From Desulfopila inferna (GTDB taxonomy: Bacteria > Desulfobacterota > Desulfobulbia > Desulfobulbales > Desulfocapsaceae), in NCBI RefSeq assembly GCF_016919005.1, contig NZ_JAFFQE010000001.1:248001-312000 (forward strand): a stretch of DNA of 64,000 nt, read 5' to 3'. The notes under the pieces were generated by a model. That model was not told the origin of the DNA. It saw only the letters and a list, made by a program, of their open reading frames with translations, and searched no databases. Both the position numbers and the translations under genes were made by a program. Shown piece by piece: positions 24,565 to 34,993 of the stretch (its first letter is position 1; each line of letters opens with the position of its first letter).

Positions 24565-25591
24565 ATTTGCCCATTTCGAGCATGGTAAAATTGATCATGT
24601 TATTGCGTAGGGCAAATACCCCGACCTCGGCTAAGATCGCCGAGAGAATTCCACTTTTAGAAGTGAGCGATACCATCCCGGCAAATTTCCGCTGCCGGCG
24701 AATTACCTCGTCAAGATCGGACAGATCGCTGTTTGGATCTATAATTTTCGATGCCACAGATTCACCCGTGATAATTGCAGGATAAATTCCCTCGCCTGTC
24801 AGTGCAGAGGCAAATCCGCCGGCATCACCAATAAGAAAAGTACGATTGAAGTGGTGGCCTCGGTAATCGTAATTTATATAACCGGCTTTGCAGGGATGCT
24901 GTGAAAGATCATAACCTCTGCCTAATGACCACTGACACAGTCTTTTTTTGAGATGAAGTGCCGCAATTGCCGTCGGGGAGTAGGCACCTATGGAGGTGGA
25001 TTCTTTGTGAGGAAAAATCCAGCCGTAACCATTGCCGAAATATCTGTTGTTTAAGTGCCACTCCATCTTTGAACCGGTACACGGGAGCTGATAATTGATG
25101 CCAATACCGACTTTGTTTGTAGGAATTCCAAGATGCCGACGCACTGAACTTGTGGAGCCGTCGGCGCCAATCAGGTAATCAAAGCTCACGATGCTCCGTT
25201 CACTTGAAGGGTGATGAAACAGCTCTGCACCGCTGTCGGTTAGATGGCGAAGCGAGGTCGAGGTATGTATTTTAACGCCAGCGGCTTTTGCCGCGTCTGC
25301 CATATAGCGGCCGAGATTTTTTCTGTCGACTGTGGCAATGATCGGTGTCTCACTGGAAACACATATATTTTGCAGACGCGACCAAACATGCTGACAGGGA
25401 AAGGCTTTCTCAATTAATTGTTCCGGGACGGTTTTGAGGAGCCCGCTCCAGGTGATTCCGCCGGCACAGACCTTGGGGCCGATATGCGGCTTTCTTTCAA
25501 TTACAAGGGTTGAAGCCCCGTTTTGGGACAATCTAGTGGCACAAGCCAGTCCTCCCGGACCGGCTCCTACTATCACTACATCATAATGCAT
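24563..25591 (-). CDS. Geranylgeranyl-reductase-family FAD oxidoreductase
   Basis: 342 residues from ATG 25591 (the TTG at 25609 is a less likely start). Rossmann motif DVVIVGAGPGGLACATRL at residues 4-21, PxxCAGG-like segment (KVCAGGITW) and GDAGGFASALTGEGIYPAI (second FAD motif) place it in the GGR family, which saturates isoprenoid chains of lipids or quinones. It is the last gene of the frdCAB cluster, 90 bases after frdB, so reduction of menaquinone side chains is a reasonable guess. Substrate not proven. Confidence 0.8.
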   Translation of the reverse strand: MHYDVVIVGAGPGGLACATRLSQNGASTLVIERKPHIGPKVCAGGITWSGLLKTVPEQLIEKAFPCQHVWSRLQNICVSSETPIIATVDRKNLGRYMADAAKAAGVKIHTSTSLRHLTDSGAELFHHPSSERSIVSFDYLIGADGSTSSVRRHLGIPTNKVGIGINYQLPCTGSKMEWHLNNRYFGNGYGWIFPHKESTSIGAYSPTAIAALHLKKRLCQWSLGRGYDLSQHPCKAGYINYDYRGHHFNRTFLIGDAGGFASALTGEGIYPAIITGESVASKIIDPNSDLSDLDEVIRRQRKFAGMVSLTSKSGILSAILAEVGVFALRNNMINFTMLEMGK

Positions 25592-25681
25592 TGCTGCGCT
25601 TTCCGCCAAAAAACTGCAATGCGGGAGAATGGACTTTCTCGAAGTCGGAGTTTATGCCCGTACGGGTGTTTCGCGACGCTA

Positions 25682-26437
25682 TCATCCTTCGGAAAAGGAT
25701 GCTTTGATGAATTCCCGGTTAAGTCGGGCGATATTCCTAATAGAAATACCTTTAGGACATACAGCCTCGCATTCTCTATAATTGGTACAGTTGCCGAAAC
25801 CCTCCTTGTCCATGGTCTCTACCATGGAAAGGGCGCGCTGCTTTCTTTCGGCGTGGCCTTGGGGAAGGAGACAGAGCTGTGAAATCTTGGCGCTTGTGAA
25901 GAGCATTGCCGATCTGTTGGGACAAGCGGCAATGCAGGCGCCGCAACCAATGCAGGAGGCCGCATCCATGGCAAGTTCGGCGATCTGCGAGGAGACGGGA
26001 ATGGCGTTGCCGTCCGGAGCCCCACCAGTATTGACCGAGACGTAGCCACCGGATTGGATGATCTTATCCATAGTTGAGCGGTCGACAACCAGATCCTTCC
26101 TAATCGGGAATGCCCGTGACCGGAAAGGCTCGATCACAAGGGTGTCGCCGCTTTTAAAATGGCGCATATGAAGCTGGCAGAGGGTGGTTTCCTTCTCCGG
26201 ACCATGGGCTATGCCGTTAATTATTGCTCCGCACATGCCACAGATACCTTCTCGGCAGTCATGGTCAAAGGCAACGGGTTCTCTACCTTCGTGGGTGAGC
26301 TTTTCATTCAGCACATCCAGCATTTCCAGAAATGACATGTCCGTGGATATTCTCTCCAGGGTATACGTTTCAAGTTGCCCTAGCGCGTCACTGTTTTTCT
26401 GTCTCCAGATTTGTAGACTAAGATCAATGGTACTCAT
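25682..26437 (-). CDS. frdB: Fumarate reductase/succinate dehydrogenase iron-sulfur subunit
   Basis: 251 residues. N-terminal 2Fe-2S ligands in [12 protein letters not shown] plus a later TTLCQLH, and C-terminal 4Fe-4S/3Fe-4S ligands in [12 protein letters not shown] and [14 protein letters not shown]. It passes electrons between the flavoprotein and the membrane cytochrome. Order frdC-frdA-frdB is that of the Wolinella/Bacillus-type complex (class B) with one diheme anchor. Direction of catalysis cannot be told from sequence. Confidence 0.93.
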   Translation of the reverse strand: MSTIDLSLQIWRQKNSDALGQLETYTLERISTDMSFLEMLDVLNEKLTHEGREPVAFDHDCREGICGMCGAIINGIAHGPEKETTLCQLHMRHFKSGDTLVIEPFRSRAFPIRKDLVVDRSTMDKIIQSGGYVSVNTGGAPDGNAIPVSSQIAELAMDAASCIGCGACIAACPNRSAMLFTSAKISQLCLLPQGHAERKQRALSMVETMDKEGFGNCTNYRECEAVCPKGISIRNIARLNREFIKASFSEG

Positions 26438-26475
26438 AGTGTCTCTTGTTGAGTTAAATTATCGCTGGAATGCTG

Positions 26476-28404
26476 CTATTTATAGCTTCTCTGGCTTGGT
26501 GTAACAAATTCGAAGGTGAGTTCTTCCTTGTGCATCTCAGGCTCGACCCCATCTCCCTTGTATTCCCACACCGAGACATGAGAATAGTTTTCATCGTCAC
26601 GTTTGGCTTCATTCTCTTCAGTCTGACTTTCTTCTCTGAGGTGGCAGCCGCAGGACTCCTCACGACGGAGTGCATCATGGATCATGATTTCACCAAACTC
26701 GAGGAAATCCGCGACTCGTCCGGCGCGCTCAAGAGTCTGGTTAAGCTCACTGCCGCTGCCGGGGATATAAACCTTATCCCAGAATTTGCGGCGGATTTCA
26801 GGAAGCTCCTGCAGGGCTTTTTTAAGACCTTGTTCATTCCTTGCCATGCCGCAGTTATCCCAGAGCAGTTTTCCAAGCTCCTTGTGGATCTCATCGACGG
26901 TAACCTTGCCGCTGCTGCTGCCTGTGCTGTTTTTCATTATCCTGCTGAGCCGGTCACCGACATTTTGCTGGGCACTCTTGAAAGCGGAGTCGGAATCGGA
27001 GACCTTTTGAAGCTTATTATCAGCCAGATAATTGGCAACCGCTGTGGGGATGACAAAATAGCCGTCAGCGAGACCCTGCATGAGCGCGCTGGCCCCAAGC
27101 CTGTTGGCACCATGATCGGAGAAGTTGCATTCTCCAAGGGCAAAAAGTCCTGGAATGGTGGTCATCAGATCATAATCGACCCACAAGCCTCCCATGGTAT
27201 AATGTACTGCAGGAAAAATCATCATAGGTTCCTGCAGAGGGCTGGAGTCGGTAATTTTCTCATACATCTGGAAGAGGTTACCGTATTTTCTCATAATAGT
27301 AGCTTCGCCATCCCGCTGTATGGCATCGGCAAAATCAAGGTAGACGGCCAGCCCCGAGGCGCCGACGCCTTTGCCGAGGTCGCATTGTTCCTTGGCGTTT
27401 CTCGAAGCCACGTCTCTAGGCACCAGATTACCAAAGCTGGGGTATTTATTCTCAAGGTAATAATCCCTGTCGCTGTCGGGAATATCTGCAGGAGACCGTT
27501 TATCGTCCTTGTTTTTAGGAACCCAGACCCTGCCGTCATTGCGCAGACTTTCACTCATAAGGGTGAGTTTAGACTGATAGTCGCCATGAACGGGAATGCA
27601 GGTTGGATGTATCTGCACAAAACTGGGATTGGCAAAACCGGCACCATGCTTATGCGCGCGCCAGGCTGCGGTCACATTAGAGGCCATGGCGTTGGTCGAA
27701 AGAAAATAGGCATTGCCGTAGCCGCCGGTACAGAGCAGTACCGCATCAGCCCAGTGGGACTCCAGAGCCCCGCTTATCAGGTTTCTGGTGATAATGCCTC
27801 GGGCACGTCCATCGACAATCACCAGATCCATCATTTCCCGGCGGTTGAACATGTTGACGCCGCCTCCATGAATCTGGCGGGAGAGGGCACTGTAGGCTCC
27901 CAACAGAAGCTGCTGCCCGGTCTGTCCTCTGGCATAAAAGGTTCTGGAGACCTGGGCACCGCCAAATGACCGGTTGGCCAGGCTGCCCCCATATTCTCTG
28001 GCGAAGGGGACGCCCTGAGCGACACATTGGTCGATAATATTGTTGCTCACCTGCGCCAGCCGGTAGACATTGGCCTCCCTCGCCCTGAAATCCCCACCTT
28101 TTATAGTGTCGTAAAACAGACGAAAGACGGAGTCTCCGTCTGTCTGGTAATTTTTAGCAGCATTTATACCGCCTTGAGCAGCAATGGAATGAGCTCTTCT
28201 GGGGCTGTCCTGGATACAGAAAGCATCCACCTTATAGCCCTGCTCTGCCAGGGTGGCAGCTGCTGATGCCCCCGCGAGACCTGTGCCGACAACAATGATT
28301 TTAAATTTTCTTCTGTTGGCGGGGTTGACGAGCTTGTCGCTGAATTTATGGTTATCCCATTTTTCGGCTAAAGGACCTGAAGGGATTCGAGCATTGAGTT
28401 CCAT
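26476..28404 (-). CDS. frdA: Fumarate reductase/succinate dehydrogenase flavoprotein subunit
   Basis: 642 residues. FAD-binding [19 protein letters not shown] near residue 37; [15 protein letters not shown] carries the His that binds FAD covalently; [10 protein letters not shown] and the C-terminal [17 protein letters not shown] are typical. Interconverts succinate and fumarate at the cytoplasmic face. Start ATG 28404 with AAGG nine bases upstream. A 499-codon open frame runs antisense inside it (26470-27969) and is a shadow of GC-skewed codon use. Confidence 0.94.
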   Translation of the reverse strand: MELNARIPSGPLAEKWDNHKFSDKLVNPANRRKFKIIVVGTGLAGASAAATLAEQGYKVDAFCIQDSPRRAHSIAAQGGINAAKNYQTDGDSVFRLFYDTIKGGDFRAREANVYRLAQVSNNIIDQCVAQGVPFAREYGGSLANRSFGGAQVSRTFYARGQTGQQLLLGAYSALSRQIHGGGVNMFNRREMMDLVIVDGRARGIITRNLISGALESHWADAVLLCTGGYGNAYFLSTNAMASNVTAAWRAHKHGAGFANPSFVQIHPTCIPVHGDYQSKLTLMSESLRNDGRVWVPKNKDDKRSPADIPDSDRDYYLENKYPSFGNLVPRDVASRNAKEQCDLGKGVGASGLAVYLDFADAIQRDGEATIMRKYGNLFQMYEKITDSSPLQEPMMIFPAVHYTMGGLWVDYDLMTTIPGLFALGECNFSDHGANRLGASALMQGLADGYFVIPTAVANYLADNKLQKVSDSDSAFKSAQQNVGDRLSRIMKNSTGSSSGKVTVDEIHKELGKLLWDNCGMARNEQGLKKALQELPEIRRKFWDKVYIPGSGSELNQTLERAGRVADFLEFGEIMIHDALRREESCGCHLREESQTEENEAKRDDENYSHVSVWEYKGDGVEPEMHKEELTFEFVTPSQRSYK

Positions 28405-28543
28405 ATTGTAAACCTTATAATGTAGAGTAACGGTTTATGCGTGCATAGTAGAAAGTGAATATCGGTATACTCTCTACCCTGGGAGCTGCATGGTACCACA
28501 GGTATGTTTCCGCAGATAAAAAACAGGAAAAATTCCCTGGAGA

Positions 28544-29191
28544 CTAATAATTAGCTCCGATTCCCGTCATAAAATAGAGCACGATGGAACCAAAGAAGAC
28601 GAGAAAGAATCCCGGAACAATAAAAGTCAGTCGTGCGATCCCCTCGTTATATCTTGGGTGATTAACACCAAAAGTCTGCAGCATGCTCCAGAATCCATGA
28701 CTCAGATGCAGCGCTAAAACACAGAAGGAAAAGAGATAGAACAATCCATAGAAAAAGTTGCCGAGCAGCTCACTGACTAAAACGGAAATTTTAGTGTCCC
28801 CGGGATTTATGCCGAAGCCGAAGACATGGATAAGAACAAAAACAAAGATGAAAAGACCGGTGTAGGGCATAGTCGAGGACGCAAAGGTATTTTCACGAAC
28901 CTTGTTATAAACCGCATACTGGGTCGCCGCACTTTTACGATTCTGTAAAAAAAGCTGTATTCCAATGGTGATATGGACAAGAAAGATAACCAGAAGCCCG
29001 AGACCGAAAAGGAAAACTACCACCGGCAAACCGTGCAGGGCATCCGCATAGGCCTGAAAAGCAGCGCTGCCGAAAAAAATCGCGGCATTGCCAACCGCAT
29101 GAGCAACCAGAAAGAGCATCAGCAAAAGGCCGGTAGCGGCCATGAGAATTTTTTTGCCGATGGAGGATGTAAAGAATCTGAATAGCCACAT
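28544..29191 (-). CDS. frdC: Fumarate reductase/succinate dehydrogenase cytochrome b subunit
   Basis: 215 residues with five hydrophobic segments (about 13-35, 54-72, 101-122, 145-165, 185-208). His residues at the helix ends (MLFLVAHAVGN, VFLFGLGLLVIFLVHI, FVLIHVFG, LALHLSHGFW) supply ligands for two b hemes. Binds menaquinone and anchors FrdAB. AAGGAT before ATG 29191. First gene of the operon; the 254-base spacer to the divergent DUF445 gene should hold the promoter. Confidence 0.92.
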   Translation of the reverse strand: MWLFRFFTSSIGKKILMAATGLLLMLFLVAHAVGNAAIFFGSAAFQAYADALHGLPVVVFLFGLGLLVIFLVHITIGIQLFLQNRKSAATQYAVYNKVRENTFASSTMPYTGLFIFVFVLIHVFGFGINPGDTKISVLVSELLGNFFYGLFYLFSFCVLALHLSHGFWSMLQTFGVNHPRYNEGIARLTFIVPGFFLVFFGSIVLYFMTGIGANY

Positions 29192-29445
29192 AACTAATAT
29201 CCTTGGATTGAATGGTAGATGATGTATTTATCGCCTCTCATATTTATATAATTTCAAGATAAATTGAAAGAAAAGTTTTGCAAAAAAAATAGAATACGTT
29301 AATAAACACACCGCTGCACAGGTCATACAGGGAATAATAGGAATTATTATATAGTGTTTTTCTCTAATTATCTCAAGCAGAGTCACCCGCGGTTGATCCA
29401 GCTATTTCTCATTCAGTACTATTCGTTGCAGAGCCGGAGTATATA

Positions 29446-31053
29446 ATGTTTGATGTCTCACATTTTTCCATCTATTTGCCATATATTGCTCCTCCCCTGA
29501 TAGGAGCCTTTATTGGATACCTTACCAATAAGGTAGCTATCCGGATGCTTTTTCGCCCCCTTAAGCCATGGTTTTTGTTTGGCATACGGTTGCCGATGAC
29601 ACCAGGCGTCATCCCCTCTAAGAGGCATCAGCTCGCCATAAATATAGGAGAGATGGTCGGCAGTCATCTGCTGACCAGCCGGGAAATCGGCAAGGCCCTG
29701 CAGAGTCAATCCTTTCAAAAGCACCTCGGCAGTCTGATACAAGAGCGTGTCGGAGCAATTCTCGACCGTGATCTTGCTCCTCTGCCTGCGCTTGTTCCCA
29801 AGCGCTACAGCAGTTATTTCGGTATAGCGGTTAAGACCGTCTCTTATCAATGTAAACAGCAGATTTACAAGTACCTGCAAACCCAGGAGTTTGAACTCCT
29901 CATAACCACGGTCGTCAGAGATGGCTGCGAGCAAATCCTGAACCGGGACATAGACGAACTCATTGATGGAGAAAAGCGGGAAAAGCTCTATTCATCCCTG
30001 GATCAACTCATAAAGACAGTGCTGGCAAGCAAGAGCATGGAGCAGTGGCTTGAAGATTTTCTCTACGTGCAGACCAGCAGGATTCTTAAAAACAATAACA
30101 GTCTTGACCAGGTACTGCCGCATACGCTCACCGAACTTATCGTTGATATCGTCGAATCGAAGACCCCTGATCTCCTGGAGAAAATAGCTGAAATAACAAA
30201 AGATCCGGAAATCCAGAAAAGGATAATCGAGGCCGTCAAGAAAGGAGTTGATACATTTTCAGCAACGCTTGGTCCCATGGGAGGAATGGTTCAGAATTTT
30301 CTCAAAATAGAAACCATAGAAAAGGCAGTAAAGGATTATCTGAACAATAATGAAGAAGATATTGCCAAATGGCTGCAGGATAAGGAAGTTCAGGAGAGAG
30401 TTGCCCGATTGCTGGTTGAACGTGTTCGACATTATCTGCATGTCCCGATTTCCTCCTTTCTCCCAGAGAGTACGCAGATGAACACCAGAAAAATATGCAG
30501 GACCGTGGCGGAGCAACTTGCAACCCTGCTGCGGGAAAAGGGGACAGCCAAAGCCGTTTCTACCCTGCTGCGCGAAAATATTGAAATATATGTTGGCGGT
30601 GGCCGTGATATTCGCACCATTTTTCTGGATACAGTCGGTGAAAGTGGCCTGGAAAATCTGAAAAAAAGTGCCTCTGCCGAGGCAACTGCGCTGCTGCGAT
30701 CTTCAAAGGCAAAAAATCTGGTCGATGCCACTGTAGAACAAATGCTGACAACACTGCTGCAAAAGCCTGTGGGTAAACTGACAAAACTACTGCCTGCCGG
30801 AGTCAGAGAGGGGATGTACACTTCTTTTCAAAAAATGTCATTGGCTATGCTGGCAACCGAAGTTCCCGGTCTTGTTGCTTCCCTGAATATCCAAGGCATA
30901 GTTGCCGAAAAGGTCGACTCTCTCGATCTGCTGCGCCTGGAGCGGCTCCTGCTCTCCATCATGGAGGAACAGTTTAAATATATCAATCTCTTCGGTGCGC
31001 TGCTCGGCTTTCTGATTGGCACCCTTAATGTGCTATTTCTTTATGTATTATGA
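29446..31053 (+). CDS. DUF445-family membrane protein
   Basis: 535 residues. Hydrophobic N terminus (IAPPLIGAFIGYLTNKVAIRMLFRPL, residues 14-39) with the family hallmark GYLTNxxAIxMLFRP, and a hydrophobic C terminus (INLFGALLGFLIGTLNVLFLYVL). The long middle is helical and charged, predicted coiled-coil-like. The family (YheB-like) has no firm function; it is a membrane-anchored helical protein. No operon partner apparent. Confidence 0.85.
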   Translation: MFDVSHFSIYLPYIAPPLIGAFIGYLTNKVAIRMLFRPLKPWFLFGIRLPMTPGVIPSKRHQLAINIGEMVGSHLLTSREIGKALQSQSFQKHLGSLIQERVGAILDRDLAPLPALVPKRYSSYFGIAVKTVSYQCKQQIYKYLQTQEFELLITTVVRDGCEQILNRDIDELIDGEKREKLYSSLDQLIKTVLASKSMEQWLEDFLYVQTSRILKNNNSLDQVLPHTLTELIVDIVESKTPDLLEKIAEITKDPEIQKRIIEAVKKGVDTFSATLGPMGGMVQNFLKIETIEKAVKDYLNNNEEDIAKWLQDKEVQERVARLLVERVRHYLHVPISSFLPESTQMNTRKICRTVAEQLATLLREKGTAKAVSTLLRENIEIYVGGGRDIRTIFLDTVGESGLENLKKSASAEATALLRSSKAKNLVDATVEQMLTTLLQKPVGKLTKLLPAGVREGMYTSFQKMSLAMLATEVPGLVASLNIQGIVAEKVDSLDLLRLERLLLSIMEEQFKYINLFGALLGFLIGTLNVLFLYVL

Positions 31054-31094
31054 TACTGAAATAAGGAACCTTCTATGGTCGGCCTAAGAAAAAA

Positions 31095-31370
31095 ATGAAT
31101 GAATATCTAAGAGGACTGATTGCCAATCAATTTAGAAATACCCCTTTAGGGTTTTTGAGAATCAAAAGAAATCTTGGCCTTTACCATTTTGGAAATAATG
31201 AATTAGAAGCATTTTTAAGAAAGATTATTTTATCTGCGCCTCTGGAGGAGATAGAGGCAAACGGGAAAAATTACTACTTCAAATGTTTCGAATATAATGC
31301 AATTTTAACTATAAACTGCAGAACCTTTACTATAATAACAGCAAAACAAATTAAAAAAGCGCTGGGTTAG
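31095..31370 (+). CDS. DUF3781-family small protein
   Basis: 91 residues. The core LGFLRIKRNLGL followed by KNYYFKCFEYNAILTINCRTFTIITAKQI resembles DUF3781 (family motif LGxxRIKKNLxL ... ITVNAxSYTIITAHK). It is AT-rich compared with its neighbours and starts an accessory patch. ATG 31095 (31099 is out of frame) has no clear SD. Function unknown. Confidence 0.6.
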   Translation: MNEYLRGLIANQFRNTPLGFLRIKRNLGLYHFGNNELEAFLRKIILSAPLEEIEANGKNYYFKCFEYNAILTINCRTFTIITAKQIKKALG

Positions 31371-31839
31371 ACGGCTTTCATCTTTCATGGAAAATGAGTC
31401 TATTAACAAAAGCGAGTCCTGCACCAACCACTTATTGAAGAGGTTCGACCTTAAAGAGACTGCTTGATCTTCTTCCTCTGTAGAAAAATGAGTTCCTGAC
31501 CATCTGTAGCCTTGATCCTTGATAATTTATCGAACGATACTATTCTAGTCATTGAGGATCAGTGAAATCAGGGGAACCAGCGGAGTAGCAACGAGTTCAC
31601 TATGTCTCTCTCCGGATGTTGCCGCGTTTGTGCAGGTGAATCGATGGCTAAGATTAATTAACCTGGCGTCTAGCATCGAAAGCGGTTGAAGCAACTCACA
31701 AATATCTATCATGTATCAGTGCTCCTCAAAAGATTTTTGCGTTCAGCCGGTTTCTTTATAGATTACAGAGTTCCGTTGGAATGTGCCCTCATCGATTTTA
31801 TAATTTTTTTGCTATGAATCAAGAGAGGAGTGTAAACTA
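31371..31839. other. 470-base stretch without a gene
   Basis: Nothing recognisable: no open frame over 60 codons with an SD and no clear hairpin. Its position between a DUF3781 gene and a DHFR-like gene suggests decayed DNA in an accessory patch. Confidence 0.5.
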
Positions 31840-32511
31840 ATGAGAAGAATAATAATCGGCGCCTTCGTTTCTCTGGACGGAGTTATGCAGGCTCCCGGCG
31901 GTCCTCATGAAGATCCATCCATGGGTTTCAAACACGGCGGTTGGGTAGCACCGCTAAGGGACGATGTTCTTGGCGAAGAAATTGGCAAGATGTTCAGCGA
32001 GCCGTTCGACTTGCTACTTGGGCGGAAGACTTACGAGATCTTCGCAGCACACTGGCCCTATGCCGAGAATGGGCCAGATGATTTCATCGCCAAGACCTTC
32101 AATTCGATAACCAAGTATGTAGCGACCAGGAAGGGCTTGGATCTGAAGTGGAAGGGGGCGTTGGCCCTCAGTAATGCATCTTCCGATGTCGCCAAGCTGA
32201 AACGAGGGGACGGGCCGGCACTCCTTACACAGGGCAGCACCGACTTGATTCAAACGCTTCTTGCGGATAACCTTGTCGATCAGATCAATATTTTTACGTT
32301 CCCGGTCGTACTCGGGCAAGGCAAGAAGTTGTTTGGCGCAGGCTCAAGAGCTGCAGCGTTTCGATTGATCAGCAGCCGAGTGTCGCCCAACGGCATTATA
32401 ATCGCCAAATATGTACGCGACGGCGAGATAAAGACCGGGGATTTCTCCATGGACCCTCCCACGCCGCCAGAAGCCGCACGTCGTGAGAAGATAAAGCGAG
32501 AGGGCCAATAA
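31840..32511 (+). CDS. Dihydrofolate-reductase-family (RibD C-terminal) protein
   Basis: 223 residues; strong GAGAGGAG nine bases before ATG. Begins RRIIIGAFVSLDGVMQAPGG and has LLLGRKTYEIFAAHWP and ALLTQGSTDLIQTLL, typical of the RibD_C/DHFR-like fold found in many mobile stress cassettes. It is not the housekeeping DHFR. Codon use is more GC-rich than the neighbouring DUF3781 gene. Substrate unknown; an NADPH-dependent reductase is probable. Confidence 0.85.
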   Translation: MRRIIIGAFVSLDGVMQAPGGPHEDPSMGFKHGGWVAPLRDDVLGEEIGKMFSEPFDLLLGRKTYEIFAAHWPYAENGPDDFIAKTFNSITKYVATRKGLDLKWKGALALSNASSDVAKLKRGDGPALLTQGSTDLIQTLLADNLVDQINIFTFPVVLGQGKKLFGAGSRAAAFRLISSRVSPNGIIIAKYVRDGEIKTGDFSMDPPTPPEAARREKIKREGQ

Positions 32512-32692
32512 ATCTTCTCCAGATCGCGGGTTATGGTTGACTGGTTCATTGTCTTTAGGTTGCTGCGCCGTTCGAGGTTGGTGGCAGTTCATGAATATCT
32601 CTGGTCCGGCCATACAACAAACTGATGCAACCAATGAACAGCTTTCTTTTCACCCATTTCTCCCGAAGCCGCTTTGCCGAAGATAGATCGGC

Positions 32693-34993
32693 TCAAGCGG
32701 TGAATGATTCGGCCACCCCATTGGTTGGTTTTTCGCCGCGATTGCGGTAGAGAAACATGAGAATAGCCAGGTAGACCACGGGAAAGATGCCGCCGACAAT
32801 GAACAGCGTATCCCCGATCATGCGCAGCCATTCAAACAGATGCACCGTGGTGCTTTGAAAAAACTCCGGCTCGCGTGCATGCCAATAGCCGTTGGCCACC
32901 GCGTCGTAAAGCTGCAAAGTCCCTATGGGAATGAGATTGACAAAAAGCATCAGAAGCAGACCGATATTTAGACTCCAGAAAGATATCGCCATGGCGCGGC
33001 CGCCGCGATCCGCCGGAATGAAATAGCGGGCCACGAACACCAAAAAGGCCACCGCCAGCATGCCGTACACGCCCATCATGGCCCCATGCGCATGGTTGGC
33101 GGTAAATTGCGTGCCGATTTCATAATAGCTGACGATAGGCAGGTTGATCAAAAAGCCGAAGACACCGGCGCCTAAAAAGTTCCAGAATCCCACTGCCACC
33201 AGGAACATGACAGCCCACTTGTGTGGAAAATCCACCGTCGAGACCTGCAGTACACTGCCGTTGGCAGTATCAGAGGGCGCTCCCAGGCGCATAAAACGCC
33301 ATGCTTCCAGGGTCAGCAGTAGCAGCGGAATAACTTCCATGGCCGAAAAGAAGGCCCCAAAGGCCATATACATCGAACTCGTGCCACTGAAGTAAAGATG
33401 GTGCAGGGTACCGATGACCCCGCCGATGGAATAGAGGATGATATCCAGGTAGACGATGCGGGTGGCCACCGTCATCCGGACCACCCCGAGCAGCACGAAC
33501 AAATAGGCGACCATGATGGTAGTGAACAGTTCCAGGAAATCTTCGACCCACAGATGAACTACCCAGAAACGCCAGAATTCCATGACGGTAAAATTGACAT
33601 CCTTCCAGAAGGCCAGTCCTGCCGCGTAGAAGAGCGGAATGGAGAGCGCGCTGTAGAAGAACAGCCAGGGCATGTTTCCGGGGTGTTCCTGGCGCAAACG
33701 GCTTCTGAGGGCGCGAAAAACGATTACCACCCAAAAAAACATGCCGGAAACCAGCAGGATCTGCCATAACCGGCCCAGATCAAGATATTCCCAGCCCTGG
33801 GTACCCAGCCAGAACCAGGGGCCTTCGCTGGTGATCAAATTTTTGATGCCGCCTGCCTCGCCCAGCAGGCTGCCCACAACTACCACTACGAGCGCACCGA
33901 ACAGCGTGATTGCCAGGGCCGACTGGTGGCGGGGTTCGCTGCCGGCGACCATGGGCGCCAGGAAAATGCCCATGGCCAGAAAGGCCGACGAAGTGAAGAA
34001 GAGAGCCAGCTGCAAATGCCACATGCGCGAAATATTATAGGGAATCCACTCATCCACAGGAATGCCGTAGAAACTACCAGGTTCAACATGGTAGTGGGCG
34101 TTCAGACCCCCAAGCAGACCCTGAGCCAGAAACAATCCGGCAACAACCAGGAAGTACCAGGCCGTGGCGCGCTGGGAGGGGGTAAGGCGGACCTCACCGG
34201 GTGGCCGGAAGGCAAGCTCATAACCTTTGGGGTCTGCGCGGTGCCAGCCTAGAAGATCATACCGGCCGATAAAGAAAAACAGCAGGCCTGCTCCGCCGAG
34301 CAAAGCAATCAGGCTCAGCACGCTCCAGAGCAATGCATCAGGCGTGGGTGTATTGGCTGCCAATGGCTCGGGAGGCCAGTTGTTGGTATATGAATATACT
34401 TCCCCGGGACGCTCGGCCGCTGACACCCAAGCCGCCCAGGTAAAGAAAACTGTCAGCCGTCGGATTTCATCGAGCGCCGTGATAGCTGGTCGTTTCAAGC
34501 CGCGTTGCTCATCAGGCTCAGAGAAGTAGTCCGTGTAAAACCCTGTCAGACCTTCGAAGGCCGCGACCTGGGAGGCCGCCAGCGTGAGTCGCTCGCTTTG
34601 CGGGTCATAGCGGTTCTGCTTGAATTCTTCTCGGACTGTGGCAATTGCTTCGTTCTCGGAGCGACCGTTCTGCTGGTGGAAATCCACCATGCGCAATCCC
34701 GCGCGATGAAGGTATTGGGCGGTGAAATCCGGCCCCAGGTAGGCGCCGTGACCGAAAATAGTACCGTACTGCATTAGACCGTATTTCTGAAAAATATGCT
34801 GCCCGGCCATAATGTCGGCACCTGTAAACAGGATCCGCCCGTCTTCGGAAACCACTTCGGAGGGAATGGGTGGGCTTTCATCGTAGACCATGTAGGACAG
34901 GACTCCGAGAATTGAGAATCCGAGCACAAAAGTCAGTATCGCCGCCCCTAACCACTTAGTAGATATCACCATGCTTTTTCCATCTTTGGACAT
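32693..34993 (-). CDS. norZ: Quinol-dependent nitric oxide reductase (qNOR)
   Basis: 766 residues, a single-chain NorB with N-terminal extension. AGGAG lies eight bases before ATG 34993. N-terminal helix (WLGAAILTFVLGFSILGVLSYMVY) is followed by a periplasmic domain (GRILFTGADIMAGQHIFQKYG) and then a heme-copper-oxidase-like core: RMWHLQLALFF, VVHLWVEDFLELFTTIMVAYLF, HHLYFSGTS, FTANHAHGAMMGVYG supply heme and FeB His ligands. It reduces NO to N2O using quinol; likely NO detoxification in an anaerobe. Higher GC and isolation suggest horizontal gain. Confidence 0.94.
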   Translation of the reverse strand: MSKDGKSMVISTKWLGAAILTFVLGFSILGVLSYMVYDESPPIPSEVVSEDGRILFTGADIMAGQHIFQKYGLMQYGTIFGHGAYLGPDFTAQYLHRAGLRMVDFHQQNGRSENEAIATVREEFKQNRYDPQSERLTLAASQVAAFEGLTGFYTDYFSEPDEQRGLKRPAITALDEIRRLTVFFTWAAWVSAAERPGEVYSYTNNWPPEPLAANTPTPDALLWSVLSLIALLGGAGLLFFFIGRYDLLGWHRADPKGYELAFRPPGEVRLTPSQRATAWYFLVVAGLFLAQGLLGGLNAHYHVEPGSFYGIPVDEWIPYNISRMWHLQLALFFTSSAFLAMGIFLAPMVAGSEPRHQSALAITLFGALVVVVVGSLLGEAGGIKNLITSEGPWFWLGTQGWEYLDLGRLWQILLVSGMFFWVVIVFRALRSRLRQEHPGNMPWLFFYSALSIPLFYAAGLAFWKDVNFTVMEFWRFWVVHLWVEDFLELFTTIMVAYLFVLLGVVRMTVATRIVYLDIILYSIGGVIGTLHHLYFSGTSSMYMAFGAFFSAMEVIPLLLLTLEAWRFMRLGAPSDTANGSVLQVSTVDFPHKWAVMFLVAVGFWNFLGAGVFGFLINLPIVSYYEIGTQFTANHAHGAMMGVYGMLAVAFLVFVARYFIPADRGGRAMAISFWSLNIGLLLMLFVNLIPIGTLQLYDAVANGYWHAREPEFFQSTTVHLFEWLRMIGDTLFIVGGIFPVVYLAILMFLYRNRGEKPTNGVAESFTA

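Noticed and set aside
26470-27969. 499-codon open frame antisense to frdA
   Set aside because: frdA is a clear family member over the same bases; the antisense frame has no recognisable domain and arises from codon bias.
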